A program made the translations under genes and the position numbers. Under the pieces are notes generated by a model. It had not been told where the DNA came from and made no database searches. It worked only from the letters and a program-made list of their open reading frames with translations. This document shows, one piece after another, positions 45,369-57,446 of a stretch of DNA of 64,000 nt (its first letter is position 1; each line of letters starts with the position of its first letter). Source of the stretch: Sanguinoderma infundibulare. Lineage: Eukaryota > Basidiomycota > Agaricomycetes > Polyporales > Polyporaceae. The stretch is taken from positions 2,604,001 through 2,668,000 of the forward strand of contig JAVLRN010000004.1 of NCBI GenBank assembly GCA_032821775.1. Direction: 5' to 3'.

Positions 45369-45694
45369 TGTGAAGTCTAAAGACTAACAGAGCATGACAC
45401 AGGCATCCTAAGGCCACGCTAACCATGTGAGTATGTAGCATATATATCCAAACACCTATAGCACTGAACTGGCACCTGCATGACAGGAAATAATGAAGAT
45501 ATGTACTAAAGTAAACTAGGAGCTGTATCTAGGCTAGAACTGTGCAGGAATGTAAAGTTGGCAATAACTATGGAAGGAGCAATGCTACAGCTGAGCGAAA
45601 AATATTGTAGGTAGAGGAACATGTACGAAACAACTGGTCTAAGTGGGGACTTGATATGGGCAAAGGAGCCACTGCTAGAGTGGCAACTTCAACA
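45369..45694 (-). mobile_element. Copia LTR copy E (326 bp)
   Basis: Begins TGTGAAGTCTAAAG and ends CAACTTCAACA, full length compared with LTR D. No leader or polypurine tract is recognised beside it and the flanking five bases do not match, so it is a solo LTR with an eroded duplication, or one end of a lost element. Confidence 0.75.
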
Positions 45695-45986
45695 ACAGAT
45701 TCATAAACACTAGAAAAGTCACTAGAACCACAGCTTGGTAGTGTGCATTTAGTACCAGAGGGAACCATCATATTCAATGGAAGCTGTACATTCTCAATGA
45801 GGTGTTCAGCTCTGGAGTACCCATCAAGATTCAGACCATGGGACTGGCAGACTAAAAACCTGCTGTCTTCTTTGAACACAATGCTGAGATGTCAACACCC
45901 TTAAATAAGGCTCACCCCTGAAATATATTGGTTAGATGTTATTGGCAGTAAGAGCAGGACATATGGGCCTGCACTGTGGAGTTTTA

Positions 45987-46027
45987 GTGGGTGAGAGTCC
46001 CACATAACTAGGCGGGAAGGTCCCTAG
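45987..46027. other. Pair of short hairpins
   Basis: GTGGG-TGAGAGT-CCCAC (45,987-46,003) and CTAGG-CGGGAAGGTC-CCTAG (46,008-46,027) are adjacent perfect 5-bp stems in a stretch without a gene. They could be part of a structured RNA or of a mobile element end. Chance cannot be excluded. Confidence 0.3.
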
Positions 46028-46638
46028 ATTGCTGTGATACCGGCTGTGCCAAAGCAACCTCTAGTATGCATAATGCATTTCTGCCATGTGCTGTAATAGA
46101 AAAAAGATTCAGACCATGGAGTTTCTCACATATGAGGAGCATCCAGTTCCATTGATTGGTACAAAATAAAGGTTCCTGTATATAGAGGAGCTAGTCTTTT
46201 CAACCTATATCCCACTCTGTAATGACTCTCTTTTCTTAATTGGGCAGCCTTATGAGCTCAGTGGAGAGGATCAACCACTGGATGACACTGTACAACAAGA
46301 ATGCATGGCTGCTTTATTTGACTTTCTGATAGCACCAACCTTGCGAGCAAAGACCATGGGTGGCAAGTCCATGCATATAACAATTTATTACAACAAGCTA
46401 TGATACAGCACATGGATGGTTTGGTAGAGGATAATGTGATAATTTCTTGTCTGAAAGAGGTATATGACTGTCTGATTCAACTATACAGTTCAATGGTACC
46501 CTGGTGAGGAATATACAAAACAAGGATAAAAAAAACAGGACAATGAGAGAAATGACACATGGCAGCAACAAGCACAGTCCAACTTTATTTTATCTATAAA
46601 ATCTCAATGTCTGAATCTTTTGGCTCCTGTGTGCTTAC

Positions 46639-47053
46639 TAAGGCTGAACATAGGTCCAGGTTATGTCACAGGTAATCTAGACCTGACCTGCAATATTGCC
46701 TATAGGTTAATAACTTGTAGGTTCAGATATCTACATGATGAATCAGCTGCAAATCTGAATCAGCCATTTTATAAGAGATCACAGGTTAGATTTTAGATCA
46801 CCTACAAAGTGACCTATATTTCTATTTATCTGTAAATATTTATTCAGCTCTTTAACATATTTTTTCACTATTTCTAGTCTGTTTGAAACTAACTGGTAAA
46901 ATCAATAGTGTTACCTATGATTTATAGGTCTCTGATTTATAAGTTTAGGTTAAAAATTATTGATTCATACAGTTCTCAATCAAAGTCGCAAAGGCTGACA
47001 AATTTATTAGTTCAGATCTGAATCAACTATAAGTTAACCTATGTTCAGCCTTA
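46639..47053. mobile_element. MITE, subfamily I, copy 3 (415 bp)
   Basis: Ends TAAGGCTGAACATAGGT and its complement. Flanked by GTGCTTAC (46,631-46,638) and GTGCTCAC (47,054-47,061), an 8-bp duplication with one C-to-T change. More diverged than copies 1 and 2. It interrupts the end of the minus-strand coding region that follows. Confidence 0.9.
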
Positions 47054-48160
47054 GTGCTCACAGAATTAGGGACCTCCTCATCAGCCTCAGTGATGAAAGT
47101 CTCCATCATGGGGTGCCAAAAGAGATGAGGCTCATCAGTCAGCTTCTTAATAAACTTTTCAGGATTAAAAGGGTGCAAATTGGGTGCAGTGTACTGGCCA
47201 AATGGTAAGCCAATGTGCTTGGTCTCTTTTGTGGTCTAGAACACTATGGCCTCTAGGTCAAGTTGATGGTGAGCAGTGAGAAAGAAGTAATTGGTGTAAA
47301 AGGAGCAGATTCAAGCCAAAAGGGCTTTAGGAGCCATGTCAGAGAAAGCAGCAGGACTGAGCTCAACTGTGAAGGTCTTCAACATATTGTCTTTAAGCTG
47401 GTCCTGTTCATCAGCAGCAAAAGTAGCATGAGTAATAATATGTGCATGCTTTGTTGGACAGCTGCTAGGCAACAGGGCATGAAGTGTCAACTGGGCTTTC
47501 AGTTTCTTTGAAGGGAGAGGATGTGCACTGGGTGCAAAGAAGGGACTTTCGAGACTATAAGGATTAAAGTTTTTAATTGCATCAGGCTGAAATAAAAAGA
47601 GAGTGGGTCCATAACCAGCAGAGACATACTGATCAGAGGCTGCAATCTCTGCAAGCTCATCCACCTTTCTTTTGATGATCTTGAATATGATATTTGAGGT
47701 GTCTAAGATGGTACAAATCTGAATCTTGACCCATAGATAGAGAGCAGCTGCCATTGTCTTACTGATGGAGAAGCCCTCATCATTGAAGACAGCAAGGGAG
47801 TTCAAAGGATCAGAACTGTTGATCTCCTCATGAAGGTTCATGCCATACTGAACACACTTGTGACATTGGGCACAGCGAGGCAAGCAACAGTACTGATCCT
47901 GGTCTGGACTGGACATACAGTCAACTCCATGATGAGAACACTTGTCACACTGAAGACAATATTTAGCAGAGAAGCAAGGTTAAGCTTGATAAGACACATA
48001 TCTGTGGGACATTAACCTATTCCAATAGGATGTTCTTTGCCTCAAAGGCTTTGCATTGAGCCTTTAACTTTGAGGACATGTAGGCTGGATTGAGGGACAT
48101 ACTCATCACAGTGATAGGTTTGTGCTTGGAACCCTTCTTGCCTTAAGGACATGGCTTTGG
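47054..48160 (-). pseudogene. Cys-rich zinc-cluster protein remnant
   Basis: A 200-codon open frame (47,311-47,990) begins with CDKCSHHGVDC and, after a spacer, CAQCHKCVQYGM: a C-x2-C-x6-C...C-x2-C pattern seen in zinc-cluster segments of fungal transposon-linked proteins. A helical region and a Ser/Pro linker follow. Upstream (48,020-48,160) SKHKPITVMSMSLNP is readable before a stop. Downstream, past another stop, HLFWHPMMETFI runs to the MITE at 47,053. No function can be given. The start is unclear and stops separate the blocks. Confidence 0.4.
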
Positions 48161-48984
48161 TTTAAAAAGAGTTGGAGTGGAGTTGACATCATCTATGAGA
48201 ATGGCAATGGTGGGGGCAGTCTCAATCAGAGGAGCACTCAGAGCATTCCTTGACTTTAGTGTCACTGGTAGATAAACTATAAGCTTCAGGAAGAAGTCAG
48301 CACTGGACAAGTGACTTATTGGGGGCTTTGGGAGTGCATACTTTTCATCAAAGTTTCCATGGATCTCAGCATACTTGACTATAGAACATCAGCAACAATG
48401 AAGAAGAACATAAAACAGGGTACTCACAAAGAGCTTCTGCAAATCCCATAGTTGATGCCACCTTCTTGATGTCCATGCTTGCATCCTGAAGTGCTACATT
48501 GGTGGTGGCAAAAATCTTTTAAGCAGCAACAAGCTTGTCCTTGTGAACTTCAACTTTGCACTCATGTGACACACCTAAATACTGTTAAATAAAGTTAAGG
48601 ACCTTGTCATAAAAAAAAACTTTTAGTTGATGAAGAGTTTGATGGTGTTAAACATGCCATCAAAGGGATGGTCACTATGGAGAAGACCAGGAGAAGGGTT
48701 GAATTTGAGGACACCAATATACTCCTGAAGGAGCAAGAGCAGTTGAGGGATGTGATCACAACTGACAGAAAGTTGGTGAATGTTTTGGAGCACATCAAGA
48801 AAAGTAGTTGAAGGTATTTATGCAGTTGTGCTCTTGTTAAAGAACCTTGTTTTTGCTGGTTCTGATAGGGCACTTATCTCTTGGACCTGGCATTATTAAC
48901 AGAAAAGGATGCGAACAGCTCAACAGCAAGAGAGAATAAAGGGAGTATACACATACTATGTAGTGATCTTAGTAGCATTAAATT

Positions 48985-49148
48985 TATATTCAGAAATACA
49001 ATAGTTAAGTTGGACCTTGATGGTTGTTTCAATAGAGGACACAATTGAGTAAATATTTTATATAAAACAGCTTTAATTTGTGTGTGTTTTGTGAGTTTTG
49101 CAGATATCTATAGGTATAGGTCTTTATGTAGGTAAACCCATGGGTAAC
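48985..49148 (-). mobile_element. MITE subfamily II copy, left part (split by the gypsy element)
   Basis: Matches the reverse complement of 55,260-55,440 ('gaggacanaattgagt', 'aaaacagctttnatt', 'gtgtgtgtttt', 'aaacccatgggtaac'). The continuation is at 56,644-56,773 beyond the gypsy element. The left terminus is not found, so this copy is truncated near 48,985. Confidence 0.8.
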
Positions 49149-50535
49149 TGTCACAGTTTTTCATGCCATGTTTGGCAACATTCCATTTCTGAAGTTCAGC
49201 ATAACCCAGATGGTGTTTACCATTATCTCTCATCCCATCTTATTCAGGAGTGTGATCCTAGATGCTGTTTATCATATCTTATCTCTCAAGGCCAGCCCAG
49301 TGATGGAACTGAGACTGGTGCCATTGACAGAATCAGGCAGATGAGACACATGAAGCACACTTTGTGTAGGGGACCATTGGACTGCTGTTAGGCTATCACC
49401 ACATTGGGCACTAACCTTTGCGAGAGACACCCAGCTCTCAGACTATAGTATCAAAGGCAGTAGATAGGGCACAATAGGACTCAATGACAGGATGTGACCA
49501 TGTGACATTACTGACCCAGTGACAGTACAAGTTCAATAGAGCAGTGATGTGTCTTTCAGACTGCATAGAATATGCATAGTGGGTTTGGAAGGTTATTCTT
49601 TGAGGATGATGACTGGGAGCAGCTGGGCCCACTTCGGATGTAGAGTAGCAGTATGTATATAGTTGCCAGTACATTTTGGGATATACAGCTTTCGCCTCTC
49701 CACAGTTCAGACTCCAGAGCTCATTTTGACTGTCTGCTGCAGCTGCTCCTCATATTTCATGCCCTCAGGCAGCATCAGCATCTAGCTTTTAGTCCATCTA
49801 ACCCTCTAGCATCTAGTCCTCCAGCATATAGCTTCTAGCATCTAGCCTATCTAGCTCTAGTGATTCCTCTAATTGAGCTTTGAGTGCTACTCAACTCTAC
49901 ACTCTTTCACCTATTCCTGTTCACTGCTCATTTCAGACTCCTCTGACCATTGTCAACTCGGTCTGACCCTTTCCTATTCTGGTTTGGGTATACACTGCAT
50001 TGGACCCTCCTCACACCCTCCCCCTTTTGTTCGAAGACCCTCTGCTTTGGTTAGTTGATCATTTAGGAGGCACAAGACCTGAGACTTCCTTGCTTCCTTC
50101 CTCCTCAGTGCCCTGCCTTCTTCCAGAGTACATTCTATGTGCTCAGGTCCCATCTTGAATTATCACTAGGAGAAGCCCAGCTCTGGTCCATCAAGGACAT
50201 TGGTCGTTGTTATATAAACAGACTTTCTTATTATTCTCCAGCCTCATATTAGCCTCATGTTAACCTTATATATGTGCCAAATACAATCACACAGGACATG
50301 GTCTGTGCACCCTTCTGTAATAGTATATAAAGGCTGTAATGTGGGGCTCAAAGACCTTAGATTCTGACTTTTATTCTCTCTCCTTCTTTGTAGGCAGCCT
50401 AACGGTCCCTGCCACCAGTTGTCTTCTTGTCTAGACAATCTATCCCCTTTGCCTCTGCCCACTTCATTGTATATCAGTATACACCAGTAAGCCTTTATCT
50501 TTGTTTGTTTGTAGTGCAGTCACTTGGCTGTGACA
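49149..50535 (+). mobile_element. Gypsy 5' LTR, interrupted by another LTR
   Basis: 49,149-49,309 plus 50,166-50,535 align to the 3' LTR (56,121-56,638), including 'cacccttctgtaatagtatataaaggctgtaatgtg', where the tatataa block is a likely TATA box. About 530 bp without the insertion. Confidence 0.85.
49310..50165 (+). mobile_element. Solo LTR of a second retrotransposon, inside the gypsy LTR
   Basis: Begins TGATGGAACTG and ends GAATTATCA (TG...CA), with CCAG on the left and CTAG on the right as a possible diverged 4-bp duplication. The 3' gypsy LTR lacks this sequence. Its last ~240 bp match 50-293 of the window. Confidence 0.7.
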
Positions 50536-50699
50536 TTAGACAGAATCTCACACTCAGGCCCCTGGCTCAGTGCCCAAATCACTAGCCAGCTGTCTCTCTT
50601 CCCCTCAGAAGTTTTATACATGTTTATCATCCCCTTCTCCCACTTCCTCCCAGGAGCAAGACTTCTAGGAGTTTACCCATCATCACCACAAAAGACACA

Positions 50700-51715
50700 G
50701 TCACCTTCTAGTCCAGAATTAGATATTTGTGTGCTTGAGGACCTAAAAGAGGATTGTCTTTGTTACCATCTGCAGAAACACACACCTCTAGTCCCATGCT
50801 GCAAGAGTCTACCTGCATCCATCCCCTATGTCAGACCTCTCCTTCCCACACCTCACACTCAGGCTCCTACCCCTGCCCTATCCATCATTTCAATTGTCTC
50901 TTCTATTTCCCTTGAATACTGGATCTCTGCCCACCCAATCCCACTTTCAGCAGGGTCAACATCAATGACACCATCACTATTATCAAGTCCAAAGCCCAGG
51001 CAGTCATCATCTGGTTTTAAGCTGTTTTTGACCACATTGGTGATCTCAAGGCCTCTGACCCTGACTGCTACTTTGCACTCCACCACATCACTGACTGTCT
51101 TAAGTGGTACCTCAACAATCTCAAGGTTTACAGACACACTTGAATTTGTCATCAACACTGGGATGTAAAGTGGTTCTGCAGGGAGTTTGAAAAGATAAGG
51201 TTTCAAGATTTAGGATAGAACTTTACTTGGATCATACGATGCAGCCACACACTGTGCCCATCAAATAAGAGAACTTTCTAGACTGGACCCTCACTATCAA
51301 GATGAACTATCAGAGCAACAAGTACCCAAAGGCCAGCTCATCAAGGGTGACTAGGGACCCAGATGCCATGAACATTGATGCAGTATGCAAACCAGAGAAG
51401 CTGTTGAAGGAACAGGAGGACTGGCTGATAAAAAAGATGTGCTTTCACTGTGGTAAACACCCATACAAACCCCATAAAAGGTGTCACAACCCAGTATACA
51501 AGGGCTGGTATGAGCTTTCTGACATCAAAGGGAAGGCCCCAGCTACTAAGGTATGGGCCATCAAGGAGGAAGGCAAGCTAAAAGACCAAGGCCACATGGA
51601 GTTTGTCATCAATATCCTTAAGGAGTTTGACATGAAGAAGAGTAAACTGAAGGAACAGGAGACTGCTGCACAGATTGTTGAGGTTATTGAGCAGGATTTT
51701 CTCGAGCAGATGTAA
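50700..51715 (+). pseudogene. Gypsy gag remnant
   Basis: Readable plus-strand segments (KAQAVIIWF, DLKASDPDCYFALHHITDCL, KWYLNNLKVY) lie in a different frame from the long open stretch at 50,524-51,168. They run into an open frame (51,302-51,715) with a zinc-knuckle-like CFHCGKHPYKPHKRC that departs from the usual C-x2-C-x4-H-x4-C spacing. Gag would coat the RNA. Several stops and frame changes. Confidence 0.6.
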
Positions 51716-51779
51716 TGGACACTGGTCATAACATCCACTTTTGTACTAGTAGCGTAAACCACTTAAAGGAGTCATTTGT

Positions 51780-54700
51780 ACTCAGATCGAATTATCTATA
51801 CCTCACTTTGTCTCACAGACAGTGACAGTCACTCAATCTTAAACTCACCCTGAGACAAGGTATATGTGAAATCCAGTCAGAAGGGCTCACTGACTGCAGA
51901 GCCTATTCAAACTTTGCTCACTACTAGTTTATACAACAATATGGTTTAAAACTTTGTCACCTCTTATGAGAAATCCAAGTTTATAATGCTGATGCCACCA
52001 AAAACAAGAAAGGCCTCATCACTCACTACATTTGATGCCTCGTCACTACTGGCAATCACACTAGTTGGAAATTCCTCCTTGTCACCAACATAGGGAACTG
52101 AAACATTATCATTGACATGACATATCTGCAACAACACAACCCTGAGATCAACTGGAAGGCTGGTCAAGTGGAGTTTATCCGATGTCCCCATGCTTGCAAG
52201 CCAAGAGCTGTTTCAGTGTAGGATGAAAAAGTACAGACAGTTCAAGAGCCCTGCTTAAAGGAGTTTTAGCAGGATAACTATAGACAGCTCAGTTCAGAGC
52301 CATGGGGCGACCCTGATCAGTTTATGCATTGGATGTAGTTTTCAGATGACCTTAATGCACATGTCCTTCATACTCAAGTTGAAGAGAAAGCAGAAGATGG
52401 CCCCTTGCCAGGAGAACAGGACAAAGACTATTGGTCCAGTTATGTGCCTTCACACTACCACCAGTATGGTGATGTGTTCTTGAAAAAGGTCTCAGAATGG
52501 ATGTCAACTTGCAAACCCTACAACCATGCTATTGAGCTAGCAGAGGGTGCTTGTCTGCCCAAATCTGCTAAGCTGTATCTGCTAAATTCTCAAAAGCATA
52601 ACTCACTAGATGGATGAATCAATGAGTAGGAAGCCAAGGGATACATTCAAAAGTCTAAAAGCCCTGCAGCAGCACCTGTCTTCTTTGTCAAGAAAAAGGA
52701 AGGCAGTTTATGTCTCATGCAAGACTACTGGGCCCTCAATGCAGCAACCAAGAAGGACAAGTTTCTGATCCCTTACATTCCTGACCTCATCAATCGACTC
52801 TCCCAGTCATCTATTTTTACCTTTCTGGACTTGAGGTGAGGGTACAACAATGTTTGCATTTGAAAAGGTGACAAGGAAAAGGCAGTGTTTATCACTCACT
52901 AAGGCCTATATGAGCTGACAGTTATAATGTTTGGCCTCTGCAATGCTCCAAGCACTTTCCAGGTCATAATGAATGAGATCCTCAAGGAGGAAATCACAAC
53001 TGACCATGTGGTAGTTTACATTAACAACATCCTCATCTTTACAGATGATCTCACTCTCCATTGACAACTCACAGAAAGAGTACTTCAGAAGCTACAAGCT
53101 GATGACCTCTTTGTGAAGCCTGAAAAGTGCCATTTTGAGCAAGCATCTGTAGAGTTTCTCAGCCTCATCATCTCAAAGGACTCAATCACAATGGATCCAT
53201 CCAAGATAGAAGGTGTCACAAACTGGCCAACTTCAACAAAGGTCAAGCATGTACAAGCCTTCCTTGACCTTGCCAACTTCTATCATCATTTCATTAAGGA
53301 CTTTGCAAAGCTCACTTGACCCCTCACAATGCTTACCTGCAAGGATGCACCCCAGCAGTGGGAAAAAGCACAGGAAATGACCTTTCAAAGCCTCAAGACT
53401 GCATTTATCACAGCCTCCATCCTTCAGATTCCCAGCAACACTGTGCCATTCTGCCTCAAGACTGACTTCTCAGACTTTGCAACTGAAGCCATGCTTGAAC
53501 AGCTAGGTGAAGACAACCTCTGACATTCCATAGCATTCTACTCCAAGTCTTTAAATGAGCATGAACGAAACTATGAAATCTATGAATAGGAGCTGCTGAC
53601 TATTATATGAGCACTGGAGGAATACTGTCATTACTTGGAGGGTCACCCCATACCAGTCAAGATCTGGTCAGATCATCTCAACCTCACCTACTTCTGCCAG
53701 GCCCAGAAGCTTACTTGTTGTCAGGCTCAATGGAGTTTCTTCCTCTCACATTTCAACTTTGCCCTGCTACACTGCCCCAGAAAGACAATGCTTCATGTGG
53801 ACCCTCTGTCCAGGAGGCCAGATCATGAAGAGGGGGTAAGCAGCAATAATGAAGGTCAGATGCTGCTAAAACTGGAGTTTTTTACCATCAAGGCAATCTA
53901 GCCAATGCATGCCTCAGTCATTGATAACACCCAGTTGCTCGAGAAGACCAAGAAGGCCCTTGAGGATGACAAGATGACTAAGGATTACAAGTCACTGCTC
54001 AACAGCAGTTCAAAAGAGTTTGGAAAGTTGCTTCAGAAATGGAACTTTGAGAATAGTTTACTGCTGCATAGAGAGAAAGTCTATGTTTCAAAGGACAGAA
54101 AACTGCAACTTGAGCTTTTCAAACTCCACCACAACACAGTGCTTGCAGGACACCCAGGTTGCTGGAAGACTCAAGAGCTCATCAGCTACAACTATTGGTG
54201 GCTGGGAATGTCAGTTGATGTGAAGAAGTATGTCAAGGGATGCAACACTTGCCAAAGGAACAAGGCCTCACAACACTCTCCATTTGGTCTGCTACAGTGA
54301 AATAATGTCCCTGCTGGACCATGGGAGGTCTGGAATATTGACCTCATCACTCAGCTCCCTCTGTCAACTGACAAGCATGGCAATGTCTACACTGCTATAG
54401 TGGTGGTAGTGGACCAGCTAACCAAATGTGCCCATTTCTTTGCATGTGATGACCACTTCTCAGCTGCTGACACTGCAGACCTGATATATAAACAGGTCTT
54501 GAAGCTCCATGGCATTTCCAGACAGATCATCTCTAACTAGGAAACACAGTTTGCAAGTGCAGCATTTAAGAAGTTTTGCCAGAAGTTAGGCATCAAAGTC
54601 TTAATGTCAACAGCATACCACCTTCAGACCAATGGACAGAGCAGGTCAACCAGTCACTGAAACAGTACTTGCACATCTTCACAGAACATTGGCCAGATGA

Positions 54701-56106
54701 CTGAGCTTCCCTTCTCTTCACTGCTGAGTTCTTCTACAACAATATGGCACATGAGTCCACAGGGCTCTTCCCATTCTTTGTAGAATATGGATATCACCTC
54801 AAGATGGCCTCAGATGTTCAAGGAGAGCTTGAGTTTCCATCCCTAGAAGACATCTTCCAGTGCTATGCTGAAGCCTGAGAATAGGCACAAGTGTTCATGA
54901 CCCTCACTGCAGAATGAATGAAATGGTACTATGACCAGCACAAGGATGCTACCCTGTTCAAAGTTGGAGACAAAGTCCTGCTCAAAGGAAAGGACCTTAA
55001 GATCAAACAGTCAGTGGCCAAGCTGTCTACCAAGAACTTTAGTCTCTACAAGATTGTCAAGCAAGTTGGTCCCATCAACTTTCATCTCCAGCTATCCTCT
55101 AACAACAAGATACACCCTGTCTTTCATACCTCCAAGCTCATTGAGGATGAGATTGGTGATCATAACCCATCAAGGTCAGGTCCAATAGAAGTAAGGCTGA
55201 ACATAGGTCACCTGTGGGTTGACCTGGACCTGTACCTGTGCAGGTCAAGACCTGTACTGACCCATATCCACAGATCTTTGACCTGTTATCCATGGGTTTA
55301 TCCACATAAAGATCTGCACCTATGAATACCTGCAAGACCCATGAAAACACACACCAATCAAAGCTGTTTTGTGTAAAATATTCACTCAATTTTGTCCTCT
55401 ATTAAAACAATTATTAAAGTTCAACTTAATTATTATATTTTAATATAATTAGGCTATAAAACAACTATGTATCCTTATACATAAATTAAACCCTAGATTA
55501 GGTGCAAGGTTTAAGCACCTGCATAGGCTAGAGGAGGCTGAAGGCAGCACATCTAATTATAGCCCAATTAAACAATCAGTCTCTGTTGCACATATTGTGA
55601 AAAAATAGATCATATAGACCACTTATTGGAGATATACAGACTACTTATTTTCTTGAAAAAACCCATAAGTAACCTGCAGGTAACCCACAGCCCCAAAACC
55701 TCTGACCTGGATCTGTGCCTTACCTATGCACCAGGTATCCATATCTATAAGACCCATACCCACAGGTCCAGATCCAGGTATATATGGGTATACCTATAAG
55801 GAACCCATACCCACGTTCAGCCTTAGATAGAAGTAGAAGGACATGATGAGTTTGAGGTGGAAAAAATCCTCGACTTCAAGGTTGCCTATGGATATGTTCA
55901 GTATCTCATGAAATGGATCAGATATAATGACAGTGAAGCCACCTGGAAACCTGTATGAAATGTTAAGCACTGCAAGAAGCTACTTGATGAGTTCTATGTT
56001 GCACACCCTGATGCTGTCCAATTCATCTCTCTCACCAACCCCCAACTGGTACATGCCCAGTTCAATTGTCATATTTGAAATATCTGCTTTGCAGAAGCTC
56101 AGGTTT
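51780..56106 (+). pseudogene. Gypsy pol with chromodomain, many stops
   Basis: Protease end (LLVTNIGN, QQHNPEINWKAGQVEFIRCP, ~52,070-52,190). Reverse transcriptase from ~52,612 (PAAAPVFFVKKKEGSL, FTFLDLR then stop, FGLCNAPSTFQ) with the active site YINN at 53,017-53,028 where Y-x-D-D is expected. RNase H (LKTDFSDFATEA, SKSLNEHERNYEIYE). Integrase zinc finger (H..H..CNTCQ, 54,130-54,260) and core (WNIDLITQLP, then SN-stop-ETQF where SDR-TQF is usual). Chromodomain segment FEVEKILDFKV..YLMKW split by a MITE at 55,192. Stops fit TGG-to-TGA/TAG, CGA-to-TGA and CAG-to-TAG. Confidence 0.92.
55192..55825. mobile_element. MITE, subfamily II (634 bp), in the gypsy chromodomain region
   Basis: Ends TAAGGCTGAACATAGGT and the complement of TAAGGCTGAACGTGGGT. 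Flanked by AATAGAAG (55,184-55,191) and GATAGAAG (55,826-55,833), an 8-bp duplication with one change. Removing it joins ..SGPIE to VEGHDEFEVEK in frame. Rich in 'acctg' subterminal motifs. Confidence 0.9.
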
Positions 56107-56120
56107 TGAAGAGGGGGTAG
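56107..56120 (+). promoter_or_regulatory. Polypurine tract of the gypsy element
   Basis: TGAAGAGGGGGTAG lies directly before the 3' LTR start TGTCACAG, the standard priming position. Confidence 0.8.
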
Positions 56121-56638
56121 TGTCACAGTTTTTTGCACCACATTTGGCAATGTTTCATTCCTGAAGTCTGACATAGCCTGGACAGTGTTTACCATTATCT
56201 CTCATCCTATCTTATCTAGGGGTGTGGCCTTAGATGCCATTTATTATATCTTATCTCTCAAGGCTGGTCCAGGAGAAGCCCAGCTCTGATCCATCAAAGA
56301 CATTGGTTATTGTTATGTAAATAGACTCTCTTATTGTTCTCTAACCTCATATTAGCCTCATGTTAGCCTCATGTATGTGCTAAATGTGACTACATAGGAT
56401 ATGGTCTGTGCACCCTTCTGTAATAGTATATAAAGGCTGTAATGTGGGATTTAGAGACCTTAGATTCTGTCTTTTGTTCTCTCCCCTCCTCTGTAGGTAG
56501 CCTAACAGCCCCTGCCACCAGTCATCTTCTTGTCTAGACAATCTATCCCCTTTGCCTCTACCCACTTCACTGTGTGTCAGCATACATCAGTAAGTCTTTG
56601 TCTTTGTTTGTTTGTAGTGCAGTTGCTTGGCTGTGACA
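56121..56638 (+). mobile_element. Gypsy 3' LTR (518 bp)
   Basis: Uninterrupted LTR, TGTCACAG...CTGTGACA, with a 'tatataaagg' TATA-like box near 56,430. It shows many transitions against the 5' LTR. Confidence 0.9.
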
Positions 56639-56643
56639 GTAAC

Positions 56644-56773
56644 AGGTCAAAGAGCTGTGGGTATGGGTCAGTACAGGTCTTTACCTGCACAGGTTCAAGT
56701 CAAACCCTCTGAAATCTCAATACCCACAGGTACAGATTCAGGTTGATTCACAGGTGATCCATGTTCAGCCTTA
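56644..56773 (-). mobile_element. MITE subfamily II copy, right part
   Basis: Continues the element broken at 49,148. The terminus ATGTTCAGCCTTA is the complement of TAAGGCTGAACAT. The next eight bases, CTCATACT, would be its target duplication. The partner copy is lost with the truncated left end. Confidence 0.8.
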
Positions 56774-56902
56774 CTCATACTTCATCAACAATGACCACCT
56801 TCTGTGCCACATCAACAGCCACTTTCCTCCAGCAGCAGACAGTGTGCATACACATGTTCTTCATTGACACATGGTCCTGTGTGTCCTAGAAGTAGTGGAT
56901 GT

Positions 56903-57446
56903 TGTCACAGCTGAGCAACTGCACCACAAACAAAAAAAACAAAGCTTACTAGTGTGGGCTGACACACAGTGGAGTGGGCAGAGGCAAAGAGGATGGATTG
57001 TCTAGATGAGGAGACAAGTGGTGGCAGGGGCTGTTAAGCTGCCTACAGTGGAGGGGGAAGAGAACAAGAGACAGAATCTAAGGTCTCTGAGCCCACCTCA
57101 CAGCCCTTATATACTATTACAGAAGGGTGCACAGACCATGTCCTGTGTGGCTGTGTTTAGTACATATATAAGGGAACAATGAGGCCACTATGAGGCTGCC
57201 ATGAGGCTGCAATGAGGCTGCCATAAGGCCGGGGAACAATAAGGGAACCTATTTACATAACAATGACCAATAATGGGTCAGAACTGGGCTCCTCCTGGGC
57301 TGGCCTTGAGAGATAAGACATGATAAACAGCATCTGAGGTCACACCCCCAGATAAGATAGGATAGAAGATAATGATAAACACTGCCCAGGCTGTGCCGGC
57401 CTTCAGGAATGGAACATTACCAAATGTGGTATGAAAAACCATGACA
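56903..57446 (-). mobile_element. Solo LTR of the gypsy family, inverted
   Basis: Reverse-orientation LTR (TGTCACAGCTGAG...AACCATGACA). Exact 5-bp duplication GATGT on both sides (56,898-56,902 and 57,447-57,451). It differs from both LTRs of the neighbouring element by several indels, including a 'gaggctgc' tandem near 57,190, so it came from a different insertion. Confidence 0.9.

Larger units (their letters stand above)
49149..56638 (+). mobile_element. Ty3/gypsy chromovirus, full-length but decayed
   Basis: Both LTRs begin TGTCACAG and end CTGTGACA, and the element is flanked by the exact 5-bp duplication GTAAC (49,144-49,148 and 56,639-56,643). Internal order is gag, protease, reverse transcriptase, RNase H, integrase, chromodomain: a chromovirus. 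Every domain carries stops or changed catalytic residues, nearly all as C-to-T or G-to-A. CpG is almost absent. Two later insertions are nested in it: a foreign solo LTR at 49,310-50,165 and a MITE at 55,192-55,825. Confidence 0.93.

Noticed and set aside
45987..46027. Group II intron or other catalytic RNA
   Set aside because: Only two short stems are seen, with no domain V, no intron-encoded protein and no conserved core.
50524..51168. 214-codon plus-strand open frame after the gypsy 5' LTR
   Set aside because: Its Ser/Pro/Thr/Leu-rich translation does not look like gag, whereas another frame across the same bases gives gag-like helical segments.
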